The notes: generated from the letters alone by a model not told the origin. 64,000 nucleotides of DNA from Lineus longissimus (GCF_910592395.1 NC_088316.1:15500001-15564000), one strand, 5' to 3'; counted from the stretch's first letter, positions 45,201 to 58,859 are shown. Numbers and translations are program-made.

Positions 45201-48200
45201 TATTGCCATGGCCTTATCTTCGCCAGTAATATCATCATTCTGCCGCATTTCACCAGCAGGATCAATAATTCCCCTGGATGTCACAACGAATCAGACCCCA
45301 ATCTGTTAGCGGGCTGAAAGGTTGAGCCGAGATCGGCCCTCCCCTCCTCATCATTGCTGAGGTATAGCTCAAGAGAAAGTAATAAGTGTTACAATAATAT
45401 CCCAGACACTTTTAATTTTGAGTTAATCAATGCCATAAGTTGAGATAATAAAAAATAGCAACCAACACGTATTTATTCACAGAGAGTTCAGTGTCATCAG
45501 TTGAGGTCCGACAAATTTATTCAACGGGAGATAACATTTGTCATCACAACTCGGGCGATATTAGAACTATTAAGTGTCAATTACATTTTTGAAACACACA
45601 GTATTCTCCAGTGAGCATACGCCGAAGCGCGTGGTGCTCAGAGATGAGATCTCCATCACGACAATATCAAGTCGTAATACGATTTCCTCGAGATTGGTGA
45701 GATCCAATAAGAACCGATGATAAACAGCTTAGGTCATTTTGTCCTTTTACTTCCTAAGGAGACTTACCATTGTATCATAATTATCTAAGAAGAATCGCGC
45801 TACAATGTCTATCAGATCTGGTTTGAATCTTATTCCCTTTGTAATGTTCGTGGAATGGCTTCAGAGTAATGAGAAATGACCGATTTCAGTAAACGATGAC
45901 GAAATTATCTCAGCAAGGCAGTAAGTTGTATATATAATTGCAGTACGCCAGGTAGACTGGTGACTGATACTACTTTCTGCGCATCCATTTCGACGAAACC
46001 GAGAGGGGAGTTCTGCACTCCCCGACCGAGGGTCAACGATGCTTCCCTCCGGGGATCCCCTCCCCTCAAGAAAACTTGCCCAGCTAACAGAAACTGAGAA
46101 CAGACTCATGTCATTTCGAAACGGATGACTGATCCTTTCAGCTGATGAGCAGGATCTGTAGCCGAAAGGATTGAAACAATGGATCACCGATGCCCATCCT
46201 CCTAGTTCATCTGGACATCTCCAACTCGTGACCTATCATTGCCCTTGTTCGAACTCGCACATTTGTCCATGAAAACGGAGGAGCGCGAAATATTGAAATT
46301 TTCCCTTGGCCAGCAAATTACAGATGTCAGATATGCCTATGGCGTGTCAAAACATTAGTTTATTGGTGTCATTGCCCAAATACTGGCCCGAAAAAAATGA
46401 AAACTCAAGGACCCTTAAGTGTGTTCACCCCTATTTTCATTCTGATCTTTGTGTTGGTTGATTAGTACGCGGCCCTTCACCGCTTTAAACCTCTTCAAGT
46501 ACGAAAACACGAGTTTATGCTATTAGTACTGATTATGTGATCAGTGACTGATCCCTTTGGCGGTGGGGGCCTAAATAAGTACCTTGTCGCCAAACTAAGA
46601 CGGGTTTCCTGATGGCCAGTCTGTTGGGGTCTTGTCCGAGTCTGTCGGGGTCCTGCCCGCCCTTTCATTAAGCGCAATTTGAAAGAATACCAAGGCATGC
46701 CCCCTTTGTTACTGATGAACTCAGTTGTACAGCGGTTCTGCGCGGAACAAGGCATTTTATGCCAAAATCGATCAGCGGAAAATGTCCGAATTCCTGTCCT
46801 TTTTAGATCAGATTATCCGTCCGAACGGCAAAGCCGATATTTTTCCAACTGATTACTTGAGTCAAGAGGGTGTTTAGCATAATATTGTTTGTTTGTTGCC
46901 ATTTGGACTCATCAAACCCAGTCCATAAATGGTCAATAATGTAAAAAAGTGGACGGGTACATTTTGTACGGACATTGTGCTAAGGTAATCTTACGCAAAC
47001 CTACTTGCATACTAGCAGCAAATACTGCCGATATGATAGCATCTAATCAACTGAGCACTTGAGGTGATCTGCCATTGAAATCAAATGTATGACATAAGAT
47101 TTGTCACTCATGAAGTCAAACATTGTCCCCCTTACAAGAGTGGTCATTGGAACCGAAGGCAAGCGAAGCGATCTCCAGAACTGAACTTCCGAGAGCAATG
47201 TATTTGTCGCGCGGCGTTCCCCAAGGCTCATCTTTAAGACCTGTTCTTCGCAGAGTATAAAACGTTGAATTAGCGTTAAATCCATTGCTCTCCACCTTTT
47301 CCAGACTTAGGATTTCTCCCAAGATAAAAATCTCCTAAATGCCTATTTTACGGCGCATTGGACACACTAAATGTAACGAAAATAGTTTAGAAAACAGTAT
47401 AAGGGGCACCGATTGTGGGCTCTAACCCCACGGGGTAATGATTGATCCTATTGCAGACATGGGATTTCACTGAAGTCAAGTGCCCCGAAATGTCAATACT
47501 TATATTAGCGCCCCTTTGATGTTAATTCCTATTCACTTTGACTGCCCAAGTTCGAAAATAGAATCTCAACCATTTTCTCATAAGGCCCACAAGTATGGAA
47601 ATTTAAAGACCCAATGAAACATTGAACGTTCGCTGACTTTTTCTGATACAGCAATTTCTAACAAATTCATATGCTGATCTTTCCAACGGCATGCTTTGAT
47701 ACGGAACCTTAATCAAATTACGAGTCTGAATTAACAGTAATTCTTGATATACGGCACATCGCTGACAATTTTTATTGACCTGGAGACCGACATATCGAAA
47801 TCCTGGCGAACTTATTAGATTAACTGATGGAGACCCATTTTCTCCTTAATGATAAGATACAGTGCCTCGGGAACAATGGACAATATGCTCGCCAAAATGA
47901 GATAATGGACGAGTAAATGGAAGTATATCTTTGCTACAATGGCGGCTAGTCTATTTTCGCTCACGAACCCAAACGGGTTGCAGTAAACAGCAATTTACAA
48001 CTCGGGGTTGAACATTGCATGCCAGCAAGAGATTTCACCGACTATGAAAACAAAATTTCATCGAAACATCATCAGGTGATAGGATGAGAGAGGCTGGCTG
48101 TTCCGACCTTGTTGCCTGGTTCCGCCTGCCTCTACTTCCGGTATGACAACCTCCTCGTTTCCGCTCCTTTCGTTTCTTCATTCCCTCGGGAAAGCACATC

Positions 48201-48689
48201 TTTGACACTGCAGAAAGCTCCGGTACTGTCTGGGCATAAATGAATTCTACACGTTTTAGTAGTTTATACATGTTTTTCTGTTGATGTCTGATCATTTGTA
48301 TAGGCTATACAGCTTCGTATTCTCAGTGTTGAATAATGAATCTGATTACGAAATGCATCCGCGGATAGCTCCCCACAGACCGCACAATAGCGTGACTGGA
48401 GGGTAATTTGGTTTTTGCGAGCTTCTATCGTTCCACTTGTCAGGTTGGATACAGGAGGAGAGAGTTGTATCCTGACGGCCGATCTCAGGGGATGGACTGA
48501 TTCATGACCTGGATGGAAAGGAGCGGGGAGGTTGGAGCTCACTGGCTTTGGCCGATTGAAAAAGTGACAAAGATGAAGAATATTGACTAGACTCCTGACA
48601 AGCCTGTCAGTGCAGCCAGGTAAAGCCTAATGACCGGTAGAAGTTCTAAAATTTATTACTCATAAAATTGTGAACTATAGATTAATATT

Positions 48690-48800
48690 GATACAAATAT
48701 CAAAATCGATAATTATCAATTAATTAGAGGAAGTTGATTAATTTTTACAAGCACAAATGAGTGCTTTTCCTTTGTGTTATACACGGGGAATAAATTATTC
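48690..48800. promoter_or_regulatory. TAAT-rich candidate enhancer
   Basis: Contains GATAATTATCAATTAATTAG, then TTGATTAATTTTT, several homeodomain core sites in under 50 bp, and a further TAAATTATTC nearby. AT-rich sequence alone could produce this. Confidence 0.3.
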
Positions 48801-49289
48801 GAAGTTCTGTTGGCTCAGTTACTGATATCGGAGTATAGAAGGGTATTAGCAGATTGAACCCCATTCCTGCTCGAGAGTAGAGATGTCTTACATTTGTTCC
48901 TCAAATTCACATTGCTTTTCTCGATGCGTCGGTTTAGGGCTGCGGGTCACACCAATGAAACGTGTGTTAGTTGCCGAGAGCGCCTCAGCTAGCCTCCTCG
49001 CTAACCGCTCGGCTGCGAATGGTTTCTTGATCCCTGCTCGGGAGAACCGCCCGGAAAATGATTATGTGATTATTACCCCAGCGCGATGCTAACTCAAGAA
49101 TGATGAGGAAGATATCATTTTCAGGTTGAATGCGCCACCAAGCCTGGATTAGCCCGGGTTATCCGATTGGAAGAGTAAGCAGGGCTTCATCAGCAGAGGA
49201 TCAGGGAGCCAACTAATACATCATTGATCAAGCTACTTTCACTTTTTGCAAGATCAATGCTTAGATACCGGTTTGTTTAGCAGACGACG

Positions 49290-49302
49290 CCCCCCCCCCC
49301 CC
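49290..49302. repeat. Poly-C run (13)
   Basis: Thirteen C following GACGACG, in the large intron. Confidence 0.9.
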
Positions 49303-50799
49303 GGCTTGACCTCAAATGTTTCCAGCCAATGAAACCAATGAAACCGTCAGGCATACTCCTAACTAGTCTTCCTACCAACAATATCTGCCTCATGCGACGC
49401 TTGATGTGACATAGCTAACCAAGATGCAGGGAAATGTCATTTTCCAGTCAATAGTTTTTCAATGGGCGACAGGGGAAGTCATGCAAAGATGGTGCAATTC
49501 CTCATCAGTCACTGGGGACGAATACAACAACTTTGATATTCTGGAGCGGCAGAAATGATCAAGAGCGTGATGATGGAGGTCTTTGAGACGAGTAATTATT
49601 ACCTAGCTGCATTCTATTTTCTATACGAGTCTCAGCATTGAAGAACTAAGTCAACATATCGTAGCCCCGGGATTCTAAATTGTAAATATATTGATATCTT
49701 ACAGTTACAGATTACCATGCATCATCTAATAATCTGAGGTTATGAAAGGCTAAGAAATGATCATAAGGCTTTTACCAGTAGAACGATGCTAACTTTAGAG
49801 GTAAGCCAGTTTACATCACCATTTAGCCAAATCAAGTAGAAGAGTGTTTGAAGTAAGAGCAGGTGAGAAGATTGCACTGCCCCAGACGGCCTCTCCAGCC
49901 CAGGGCTAGCTACCACCCATAAACATGGTGCCAGGAAGTTGGGCAAACCTGATTTAGCTTTCTTGCACTGGAAAAATAATCACACACAAAAAGCTTTTGG
50001 AGATTTGAGTCCATATGGCCGAAAACGGTGTCCAGTAAACTCAACTGCGCTTCTCCAGTGGCAGGCAAAACCGCTCATCCTGCCTTGGAGGAAGAATACT
50101 CCCTGGGGAATAACACCTCTAAGGTATTCCTTTCTCCCTCTTCACAGAGGAGAAGAGGTATGATAACATAAGAAATAATCCATTCATTTTCACTTCCTGA
50201 TTTGCCAGCAGCTCCCTGAGAGTGTATTGGACTATTACATGAAGACTGTAGTCATTATAGAGTAAAATGTCCCAAATCTATTAGTGTTTGCATGCTAAAT
50301 CATGTTAACAGAGCAACATCACTAATAGGACATGTAGCCACTTAGCCAGATAGCTACAGTAATGTCTATAAAATGATTGATGTACCAGGGACGCTTGGAG
50401 ATAATGCTGCAATGTTTTTACCATAATGGCGACTTTAGTAAAGCTGCTTATCTTAAATTCACTTTTGTCAGGAAAAAATACGACAAATTTGAATAAGGCA
50501 CGCAATATAAAGCTTTTATCGATTTGTGTATGATGTTGGGTAATGTCTTCCTAATGAAGTCTTGATGCAGGATTACCACTAATAAGAGCACTTCTGGGGA
50601 CATCCTCCAGATGATAGAGCACGACATATACTCATGCATGTTCAAACTAGAAAACTAGAAATAAATGTCTTTCGATTATCCTGGACATGGATGACGAGGG
50701 ATACGCACCACAGACCGGCTAATTCAGGTACATCTTACACGACCAAGTCCAATCCCTACCTTATATTGATATAAGGCCGTCCCTTGGAGCTCGTTAAAG

Positions 50800-51085
50800 G
50801 GAATATTATTTGCATGAGAAGCCGCCATCAGAAAGCAATGTTGCAATAATCAACTATTAACTGCAACAGCATTGCTCATGCACTAAGGCAGATACCTTAA
50901 AATAATTATTAGCAAAGAGAGACCTTAATATTAGCATGACGCTAGAATCTCTCGTCGCAGGATCAGCCAAATCACCACCCATTAGCAGATATTAGCTGTA
51001 GCATTGTGCAGGGACGGTTACACAAGCCCGATATTTAGCTACACAATGCCCAAATGAGACATTTCAATTTCAGTCAATTAGGCGT
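50800..51085. promoter_or_regulatory. Candidate enhancer: octamer plus four ATTAGC sites
   Basis: An ATTTGCAT octamer (50808-50815, POU-type) is followed by ATTAGC at 50908-50913, 50930-50935, 50981-50986 and 50991-50996, all on the same strand within 89 bp, then TCAATTAGGCG near 51075. A YY1-like GCCGCCAT sits at 50821-50828. This density of one hexamer is far above chance (about one per 2 kb on both strands). It lies in the intron hosting the MAB-21-like gene, about 8 kb upstream of it. Confidence 0.4.
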
Positions 51086-51339
51086 GTCGTCTGCGTGTCA
51101 TATTGCGATCAGGCTGTTGAAGCGAGGACAAATCACCATTGAGAGTGGAGCTTTCCGTGAAATTCATCAATTTGTCGTTGGACAGAGGAAGTGGTGTGCT
51201 CGATGGTCGGACGCAAATGGACGAGGCTATTTGTCCCGCTTTGTACATTCTGTGTCGACTAATTTTGACAAGCCCCAACATTGTTTACACTAGTTAAGAA
51301 ATTGTAAGAGAATGCCACAACAGTTTCTTATGGTATTTC

Positions 51340-51500
51340 TTTCATTCCAATCGACCAATTACTAATTAAGGTTGCAGACGATTGGCGAAATTGTAATTGC
51401 ATGCATTCTAATGCATTGCGTGTGATTAGACTTATCAAAACACCTGCACATGTTGAGAAATTATTAAATATTTTTAAGAATCTGGCAAATATCAAATTAG
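51340..51500. promoter_or_regulatory. Candidate enhancer with dense TAAT cores
   Basis: Contains CCAATTACTAATTAAGG, TTGTAATTGCATGCATTCTAA, GTGATTAGAC and GAAATTATTAAAT within 150 bp, plus CGATTGG. The combination of homeodomain cores and palindromic TGCATGCA is typical of developmental non-coding elements. Confidence 0.35.
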
Positions 51501-51834
51501 TTCCGTATTCAGAGTCGAGATATTAGTACCCTCGAAGTCTGCATGAATCGATCAGCTTCTTTTGGGAAATGTCAGGATGTCGTCTGCCTGACAGGATGTG
51601 ACGTCAGAAACATAGCGGAAATGGCGGCCAGTGGGGGATGAATTTGTTGTTCTTGGCAATAATTACAGTTCCTCAGCTGACAGCCAAGTGCAAAACACTA
51701 GTTCATGGAAATTGATTGCACGGTGACATCTGCTTGCCTTTGATACAACCCATTTTATCCACAGCCCCACGAGTGAATGTAAGGTGACGATGCACAGCGT
51801 ACGTGAATAGTCAAGGCAACTTGATATTTCAATA

Positions 51835-52020
51835 ATTTCTGTACATTTCAGTCACGAGGTGCAAGTGTTTCATTAACTTCCCAAGTGGTAATTAAGACAT
51901 CCAGCAGCCTGTCCGTCTCAGTTAGGAAAAACATCCATCAGCTAAACTATTGATCCATTTCTGTATCTCCATCAATTATTGTCATAAATTACTCGCTACC
52001 TAATTAAGGCAAATTGTTCT
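51835..52020. promoter_or_regulatory. Candidate enhancer with NKX-type and homeodomain sites
   Basis: GTGCAAGTGTTTCATTAAC is followed by CCAAGTGGTAATTAAG (51881-51896), pairing CAAGTG (NKX2-like) with TAATTA-type cores. CATCAATTATTGTCATAAAT and CTACCTAATTAAGG follow. Evidence is motif-based only. Confidence 0.35.
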
Positions 52021-55000
52021 AAGATTAGAGTGTAATCAGCCCTTTATTTGATAAGAGCAGGCTCCCAAGACAGTCACAGAAGTCATTCCAAGTCCCCTGG
52101 TAAATTCAGGATTCGAAGGTTAAATAAACTCCGAGTGATTTGAAGCAGACATGCGATGGCTGATTGAAATTGCAAAGTTTCAAGATGACGAATTCCCTTG
52201 TTGGTGGAATGTTACCAATGAGGTGCAACCTATTGCTAAAGTAGACTGTAATTTGTGGAGTGCCAAGAGAAATATCATCAGAGACTTCTTCCCCCATTTC
52301 GATGATAACGATGGGGGAAAAAAGACCTTATTGTGCATAGATCTTCACCGCGCTTATAGAGATGACAGACTCAAACGTGAGGAAAGCCTTGCGTTTGAAT
52401 GCCCACTGCTTCACCGAGGAGTGTAATCTGGTTCCCCCAGCCAACTCCTCCAAAACGATTGCTTTTTAATTTCACTTTTCAATAGAGCGTTAATTCATCT
52501 AATCCATGATGAAAGCTTACCCAACATAAATAATACCGGGAGTTGATCATGAAATTCATGGACATATTGTTGCTGGATTAGTCACTGCTCCATGTTTGTG
52601 GAAGCGCATGGGTCCCAAAAGACCCATAATAAGTCCTAGTGAGTCATTGTGGCAATATAGAATGATACGGGAACGATTACAGCATTCATATTACATGAGG
52701 CTGGGGACTGGAGCCTTTGAGAAGTTATTGTTATAGGTGTTCGACTTCTACCCTGGGGTAAATGAGTGAACTGCATAACTCGTCAAAGTTGCTCGGTTGG
52801 GCTCATAGCACATCTTCTGTATCGTCCTATTCATGGTATAGCAGCTACCGCCCAGTCAATGCCAGTTGAGACGAAATACCAATACCAATACCAATGTCCC
52901 TCACCTTGGTAACAAAATCGCCACCACTTGACACAACTGCTCACATCGCTGCGGAGCCACACCCAAGTTTTCGATACGAGGTGGTGTTTGGTGAGGACTA
53001 CCCGTACACTTTCCATGATAAACCAATTCGCCTTCATCTTCAGGTAACTTAATCAAAGGTGTCACAGCCACCTCCGATGACACAATGCTCAACATGGCTT
53101 CTATTGTGAAGCCACACCGACCCCAGTCACGGCAATACGCTCCGATATTGTAGCACCACAAAGCTATCATAATGATATTAACTTCTAATTCCTGCCAATG
53201 CAGTTGGGCTTTATGCTGGTGATAATGTAGTCCCCAGTGAGTTGTGCAGCCTTAATTGCTACTGTTCTTTCCATTGGGTAAATGACTCCCTGTGGCTTTC
53301 CTATTGTGTCTGACCACTTTACAATAGCGAATTCAATATTCTCCGTGCAAAAACTGAATTAGTCTAATCGTATTTCATATCGCAAGTGAAATACCGAGTA
53401 TAGCAACTGCGCTTCTGTGGTGGTTCTTGAGAGATGGCTTCTCACCATCCATGTCAGTTTGAAAGTACTTTTTTTCAAAAGATGTCTATCGCACTTGGTT
53501 TCAAATGGACATTATTCTTGAGGCAAACACCTAAGCCATAGAGCATGTCGTTTTGAGAGGACGCCCTTGATAGAGTGACTAAGTGGAACTATCTAATGAG
53601 AAAGAACAGTCGAGCAGATGGCCTCGCCTCTAAAACAAAGGCAGACTGGTGAGAATCAGTGGTTTGTCACAATCATAATGAGAGAACCACTGAAGGATGA
53701 TGGCCTTTAATGCAGTTATTACTCTGTAATCTTATTACTTTATGCATGGGTGGAGCGAATTGGAATGGTACTGAGGCAAGAAATGCTATCACACCTTCAT
53801 GTGGGCTTGATGCCACTGTCACCTAGAATCACCCCAGGTGAATTAAGCACTCATTGGAGACAAGTGATAAAATATATCATCTTTGGGTAGATTTAGCATC
53901 TTCAAGCCTGCAGGTGGTAGGACTCATTCTCCAATAACTTGCAAAATATGACGGTACATCATTAAAATTACAGCTGAAAAAACACAGGATTTTACTTTTT
54001 TACCGACAGCATAAATAGATACAAGATGAAGAATAATTCAGAATTTGTCATCAAAATGATAGAAAGCCCCTCCTCTTCCTCCCAGAAGCCTCGAGCAGGT
54101 GATAGGTTTGTAATTTGTATCAGCTCCCTGACATCCTCGTCAACTAACCCCATCAACAACATCCGGGCATCTGCGCAGAGCGGCATCACATGACAGGTCA
54201 CCAAAATTGATGGCTTCATCCAATACGATGCTCTATTTCACCAGAAAAACTCAAGATACATGTATATGCATATGAACGCATACATGTAGCTCTTTTAAGT
54301 GTTCGAGCGATTTGGATTATAGTCAGTGACAAGAATAAATGCAAGTGCTCAAACACCTTCGCTCTGGACTTGTCGACCACTCCAAACGGGTGATGATGAA
54401 GGCCTGTGTGCAAGGCATAATATACTTATATATCAGAATGGCATACGACAGAGCATCAGAACACTGCTCGTGAAAGTCATGAGATCAAGAACATAAAAGG
54501 CTCTAACGCCTTCCATCTCGAGCATTAGAGTAACTCTATTAGGAACTAATGGGAAAGCTGTCAAAACGGACATAATTAGATCTATTAGGCAAACGAAGCC
54601 AGTGAAACCAAGATGTTGGAGTAGAGGGACATTTGACGGAGAAGGGGGCACGCCCAATACAGATTCACTGTAGGCTCCCAAAGAATATCATCGATTTATA
54701 TCATAAAGACGGGCCCGTTTTTTTCGTTTCCAAATCATCGTGGTGTCTTCGGGTAAGTGAACCAACAGATTCTAGCATTGTAACCACCACTTCGAAGAGG
54801 TCTCCCATCTATCCAAGATACCATTAGCAATCTTTTTGCTAAATCATGACATAAGGGCGCCTTAAACTGATCCGACAGCTCTCGCGTGTGGGTTACAACC
54901 AAGTCCCATCTGCAGCGATTACTCTTCTTTCGAAGAGGAAAACGAGCTCATCACACTCGATACTAAACGCTTATTGATGCTGACGGTAATTCTTAGTGAT

Positions 55001-55549
55001 CTTGTTGCCAGTACTGAGCACTTTTGTCCTGAAATTGTGGCTAAACGAACCATCTTTCTAGTTAATAATTGCCAAATTACCCTCGTAGAGGGTAGGGAAT
55101 TTGAACGAAGATATTGAGGAATTGCAGAGGAAAAGAGCGTTTTATTTTCCTCTTCACAGAAACGACGGCCATCTTGGAACGATACAGGAAGTGACGTCAA
55201 AAGTCCTGTTGGCGCAAGCCACTTACTTTTTCTATGACACTTTATCTTGTTACAGAAGAGTCATAGCAAGCTCCAATTTGTAAAATCTCCAAAAATTCTG
55301 TACGTTTTAATTTCACTGGCGTCGAACGCTATGCGACTTCACTCGGGCCAGACAGTGCAGCGTCAGGATTGTTGATGGGGGCAGCGCCTTTTGTAAGCAG
55401 ATCCGTCAAAGTGTACAAACCGTGCTGTGCCTTGTTTATTTAAAAGGTTAAACACTAATTAACGTAGTCTCTAGCCTGTACTGTCAGTCTTACGAGTAAA
55501 AAAACCAAATATCTTTGGCTTATTTTGCTGAAGAATCAAAAGAAACTGC

Positions 55550-55850
55550 TACATCGAAATTAGCCACCAGTGGGGATGAACACGAAAATTAGCATGGTGC
55601 AATTATGATTTGTTTTCCTTCACTTCCATAAACGCTGAGAAACGTTTTGATAACTAATTAGCAAAGGTCAAGAAGCGCATTAACGATAGGCCTTTTGGAC
55701 TGCTGTTTGAAGAGATGGTGGCACAGTTGGGTGGCATTCCCGCACATTTTTGGCGTCAATGCAGATTAGAGGCGTCAGGTCATGAAATTAGCTGCGATAC
55801 TCTGGAATTAGCCTCCAATGGAGTAGAACATGAGAAATTAGCAGAATAAA
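55550..55850. promoter_or_regulatory. Candidate enhancer: six ATTAGC sites and a duplicated 40-bp element
   Basis: ATTAGC occurs at 55559, 55588, 55657, 55787, 55807 and 55837 (all starts, same strand). Segments 55556-55594 and 55804-55843 are diverged copies of one 39-40-bp element that begins and ends with ATTAGC and has CCA(G/A)TGG in the middle. It lies about 3.1 kb upstream of the MAB-21-like start. Confidence 0.45.
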
Positions 55851-57207
55851 CTTTCGTTTGTCAGAAGTTTGTGATAAATTGGACTAAATGAGGTCGTGGT
55901 TGGCCCGTCATGTTGATGTTGTGGAGATCGCACCGTAGGCCGTTCGCCACAGGGTGTGTCTGGCGTCAAAAATGCTGTGTTCAGAACATACTTGCGGCCA
56001 TGGGTTCTTTCCTTGCCTGTAGCTCTTTTAACCCTCCCAGGAGTCTCTGATAGAGACACAGATCAGATAAAAAATACACTTGAATCAATAATGTACTAGT
56101 CCTTGCAGTGCACTTCATGATTTGGCCACCAGAGGCGCTTTGGTCGCCTTGCGTCAGATTGCTTTCGTGGTCGCGTGACATCCCTGCAATAAATTTCCGA
56201 CCAATCGAGTGCTACAACACGGCCACCTTCACTTCCTACACGTCGCAATCCTAATTGGCTAATTACAAATCGGAGTGGCCACCTTGCGTGAGATGGAATC
56301 GTATTTATACCAGAATGTCGCAACAGTGCGTGCTGCTCTAAATTACTCACGTTAATAATGCAAAGAAATGACACCATCAACTGATGAGAGCCTGTGCCGA
56401 GAAGGGTTTCATTGACCATGTTGACAAAGCGCTGTATGAAAACCACCGAAAGTGTACGGCGTTAAAACTAGGTCAATTGCTTCAATCGGAGACACCACAG
56501 GAAGTCATCAAACAAGTGTACGCGCATCCCACCACCGAAAAAAGGTGAACGTATCGGTCGTTGACATGTGGTCACGCTCCATAAACCAAGGGCTCCTGGC
56601 TGGTTCGCCTTTTCAACGGTTCTCACTTGAATTACCCTAATCATCGCATAGTCAGGCTAACAATTGGCCGTCATCAATACCTCTTGACGAGCCACTTCAA
56701 GCAGCTTTTCCCCATTGTTGTTGGGGACTATTGTGGGTTTAGTCCCACTTCAAAAGCCACTCGAGTCGCCACTTCGAAAGTCCAGCACGCCTGGTTAATG
56801 TCGAACCGAAGGACACACCTGTATCAGTATCTTAGTATCCATTTGACGCCAGTGGTTGCAGTGAGCATGTAACGGCTGCACCGAAAGTGGAAGTCATTTT
56901 GAGCAACAGCGAATTGTTTGACAGGGTCAGTTGTGCAATGATGCAACACCGCTGACCTGGGTTGCTAACATGACGTCTCATGTCACACACCTCAATCAGC
57001 AAACACAATCAATGTCACTCTGATTATCCCTTGGTATGTTGCTCTCCGGGGCTGACGATGACAAAGATTCGGAGACCAAGCCCATCGTGAGAGGTCCCCA
57101 ACTTCACCTATAGTCCGGGAGTACACATGTATACAATCAATGTCTCTGATTGGCGGGGGTGCATGGTATGTGGACTTTCGGAGGTGAATATGCCTTCTTT
57201 ATAGGCC

Positions 57208-57247
57208 ACGGGGTACACGGGGTATACGGGGTATACGAGGTCTACGA
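57208..57247. repeat. 9-bp tandem repeat, TACGGGGTA
   Basis: Four and a half copies with C/T variation at the first base. They sit about 1.7 kb upstream of the MAB-21-like gene. Confidence 0.8.
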
Positions 57248-58320
57248 TGGGACCACCGCGAATGTCCCTCTTCCTCGATCACAACCTAGTCGATTCGTTT
57301 TGTCGGCCGAACCGGCAAGCACAATCCCTGTCTCGCCGATTATCGCAAGACATACCTCGCCGGAGGTAAAAGATGGAGAAGCATGATATCTGTCTAACAC
57401 AGCGGACTGAATGAGAAACTTGTTATAAACTTTCGAGGTGTTTTCTTTGAGATTTCATCCGCCGGATCGTTTTTGGCTATTCTTCCGGAAAGCACTGATC
57501 AAGGCGTGATAAGGCACAGAGTTGAAAGTCTCCCGTCTTGCCCATCAACCACACCCGGGGATACGCTGGGCTGGTCCATTCAACCCCAGACCTCCTGTCG
57601 CACAGGGAGGGCTAGCCGACACAGTGAACTTTAAATGGATTCTGATGGGAATTACTACGCTTGTCAAATTAAAGAACACGGCCATGACATCTGAATCTGA
57701 CAAACAGGTTCTTTGACAGATCCATTCATTGAAATTCTTGCTTCATTTTCTCGGTTCCATCCAGGACAATTTTCTACGTGTACATGTGTACCCAATATCC
57801 TCAACTTTGAGAAAGTTTAGCGGTTATGTTTGTTCGGGTTTTTGTTCGCGGTTCTCAAGAAAATTGCTCCTCGAGAGGATGAAAACAAACCCTGGCACAC
57901 GGGATATATGAATTTGCTTTCTGCAGATTGTCCCAGAGATTTATATTCGTATTTTTCTGCCACATTTTTAACTGGTGGCCCTCAATGGAAAGATGCGGAG
58001 ATTATCAGCAGGGTGCTGATGGCTCAGGCTCTTTCACGGCTTCTCGTAAAGATAAACAGGTATTTTATTATCACATTACATGTCAGTCGACAACCAGATG
58101 ACGGATATGACTGCGGATTCACTGCAAAGTGCATAGTATTTTTAATTTTTTGCATACCACTGTACAATTCATACTGCTCTCCTGACCCACTTTCTCAAGA
58201 GATATCAATGAGAAACGATGTGACTCTCCCCCACTGCTTGTATTTGGTTTGTCTTCCTCCATGTTATTGTACCATTTGAAAACACGACAACTTACAAACC
58301 CTCTCAATTAGCCTCACGCT

Positions 58321-58495
58321 ACGTTCTTCACTGTCCGCCATAGCCTGGGGCGGAGTCACAACAAATAACTTCATTAATGCCTAATTTAAGCTGAAAATCC
58401 CACCAATCATACAACGTGTTTAGAAATTCCTGCGATCTGATTGGCCACGTCTGCTACGCCTCTCGCGTTAGATGGCCGCCATTATGAATAATGAC
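58321..58495 (+). promoter_or_regulatory. Putative promoter of the MAB-21-like gene
   Basis: Carries CCAAT (58403-58407), the reverse CCAAT box ATTGG (58440-58444) and GATGGCCGCCATTATG (58471-58486), a YY1-type element often found at or just after TATA-less start sites. TTCATTAATGCCTAATTTAAG adds homeodomain cores. It lies 490-650 bp upstream of the start codon. Confidence 0.45.
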
Positions 58496-58859
58496 TGACG
58501 TTGGTAATTACCTCCAGTCTATGCAGAAACAGTTCAAATTAGACAGGAAAAGAACGGCAAAATGTTTCGGGATCATATTCATTGAGACAGTCAGAGGTTA
58601 CGAGTCGCTGCCAGCCTTTGACAGTTCATTAAACCAAGCAAACGAGTCGATAGAAGAACAAGAATCTCACTTTCTCCTCTCAGGATCTGTTTTCTATTTC
58701 GAAAGTCTGTCTGGTGTAAACTGCGATAGCGGAAGTCGCTCATCAAGTCGAGAAACATTGCTGCTGTGGATTGTATACTCCAACAAAAAGGACACTTCTT
58801 GTGACTTGCTTGTGCGCACTCAAGTCAATTTCTGTGCAGGTGCGTCTTTAACGAATTAG
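58491..58859 (+). other. Long upstream ORF before MAB-21-like
   Basis: A 122-codon frame starts at an ATG directly after the YY1-like site and ends 116 bp before the main ATG, in another frame. No homology or domain is recognised. A CAG/GTGCGT site near 58839 could be a donor that removes its end in a spliced 5'UTR. It is most likely UTR sequence, possibly dampening translation if retained. Confidence 0.2.

Noticed and set aside
57150-57386. GVHGVYGVYEVYDG repeat-containing frame
   Set aside because: It is created by the 9-bp tandem repeat, which stays open in any frame lacking stops; no gene context.
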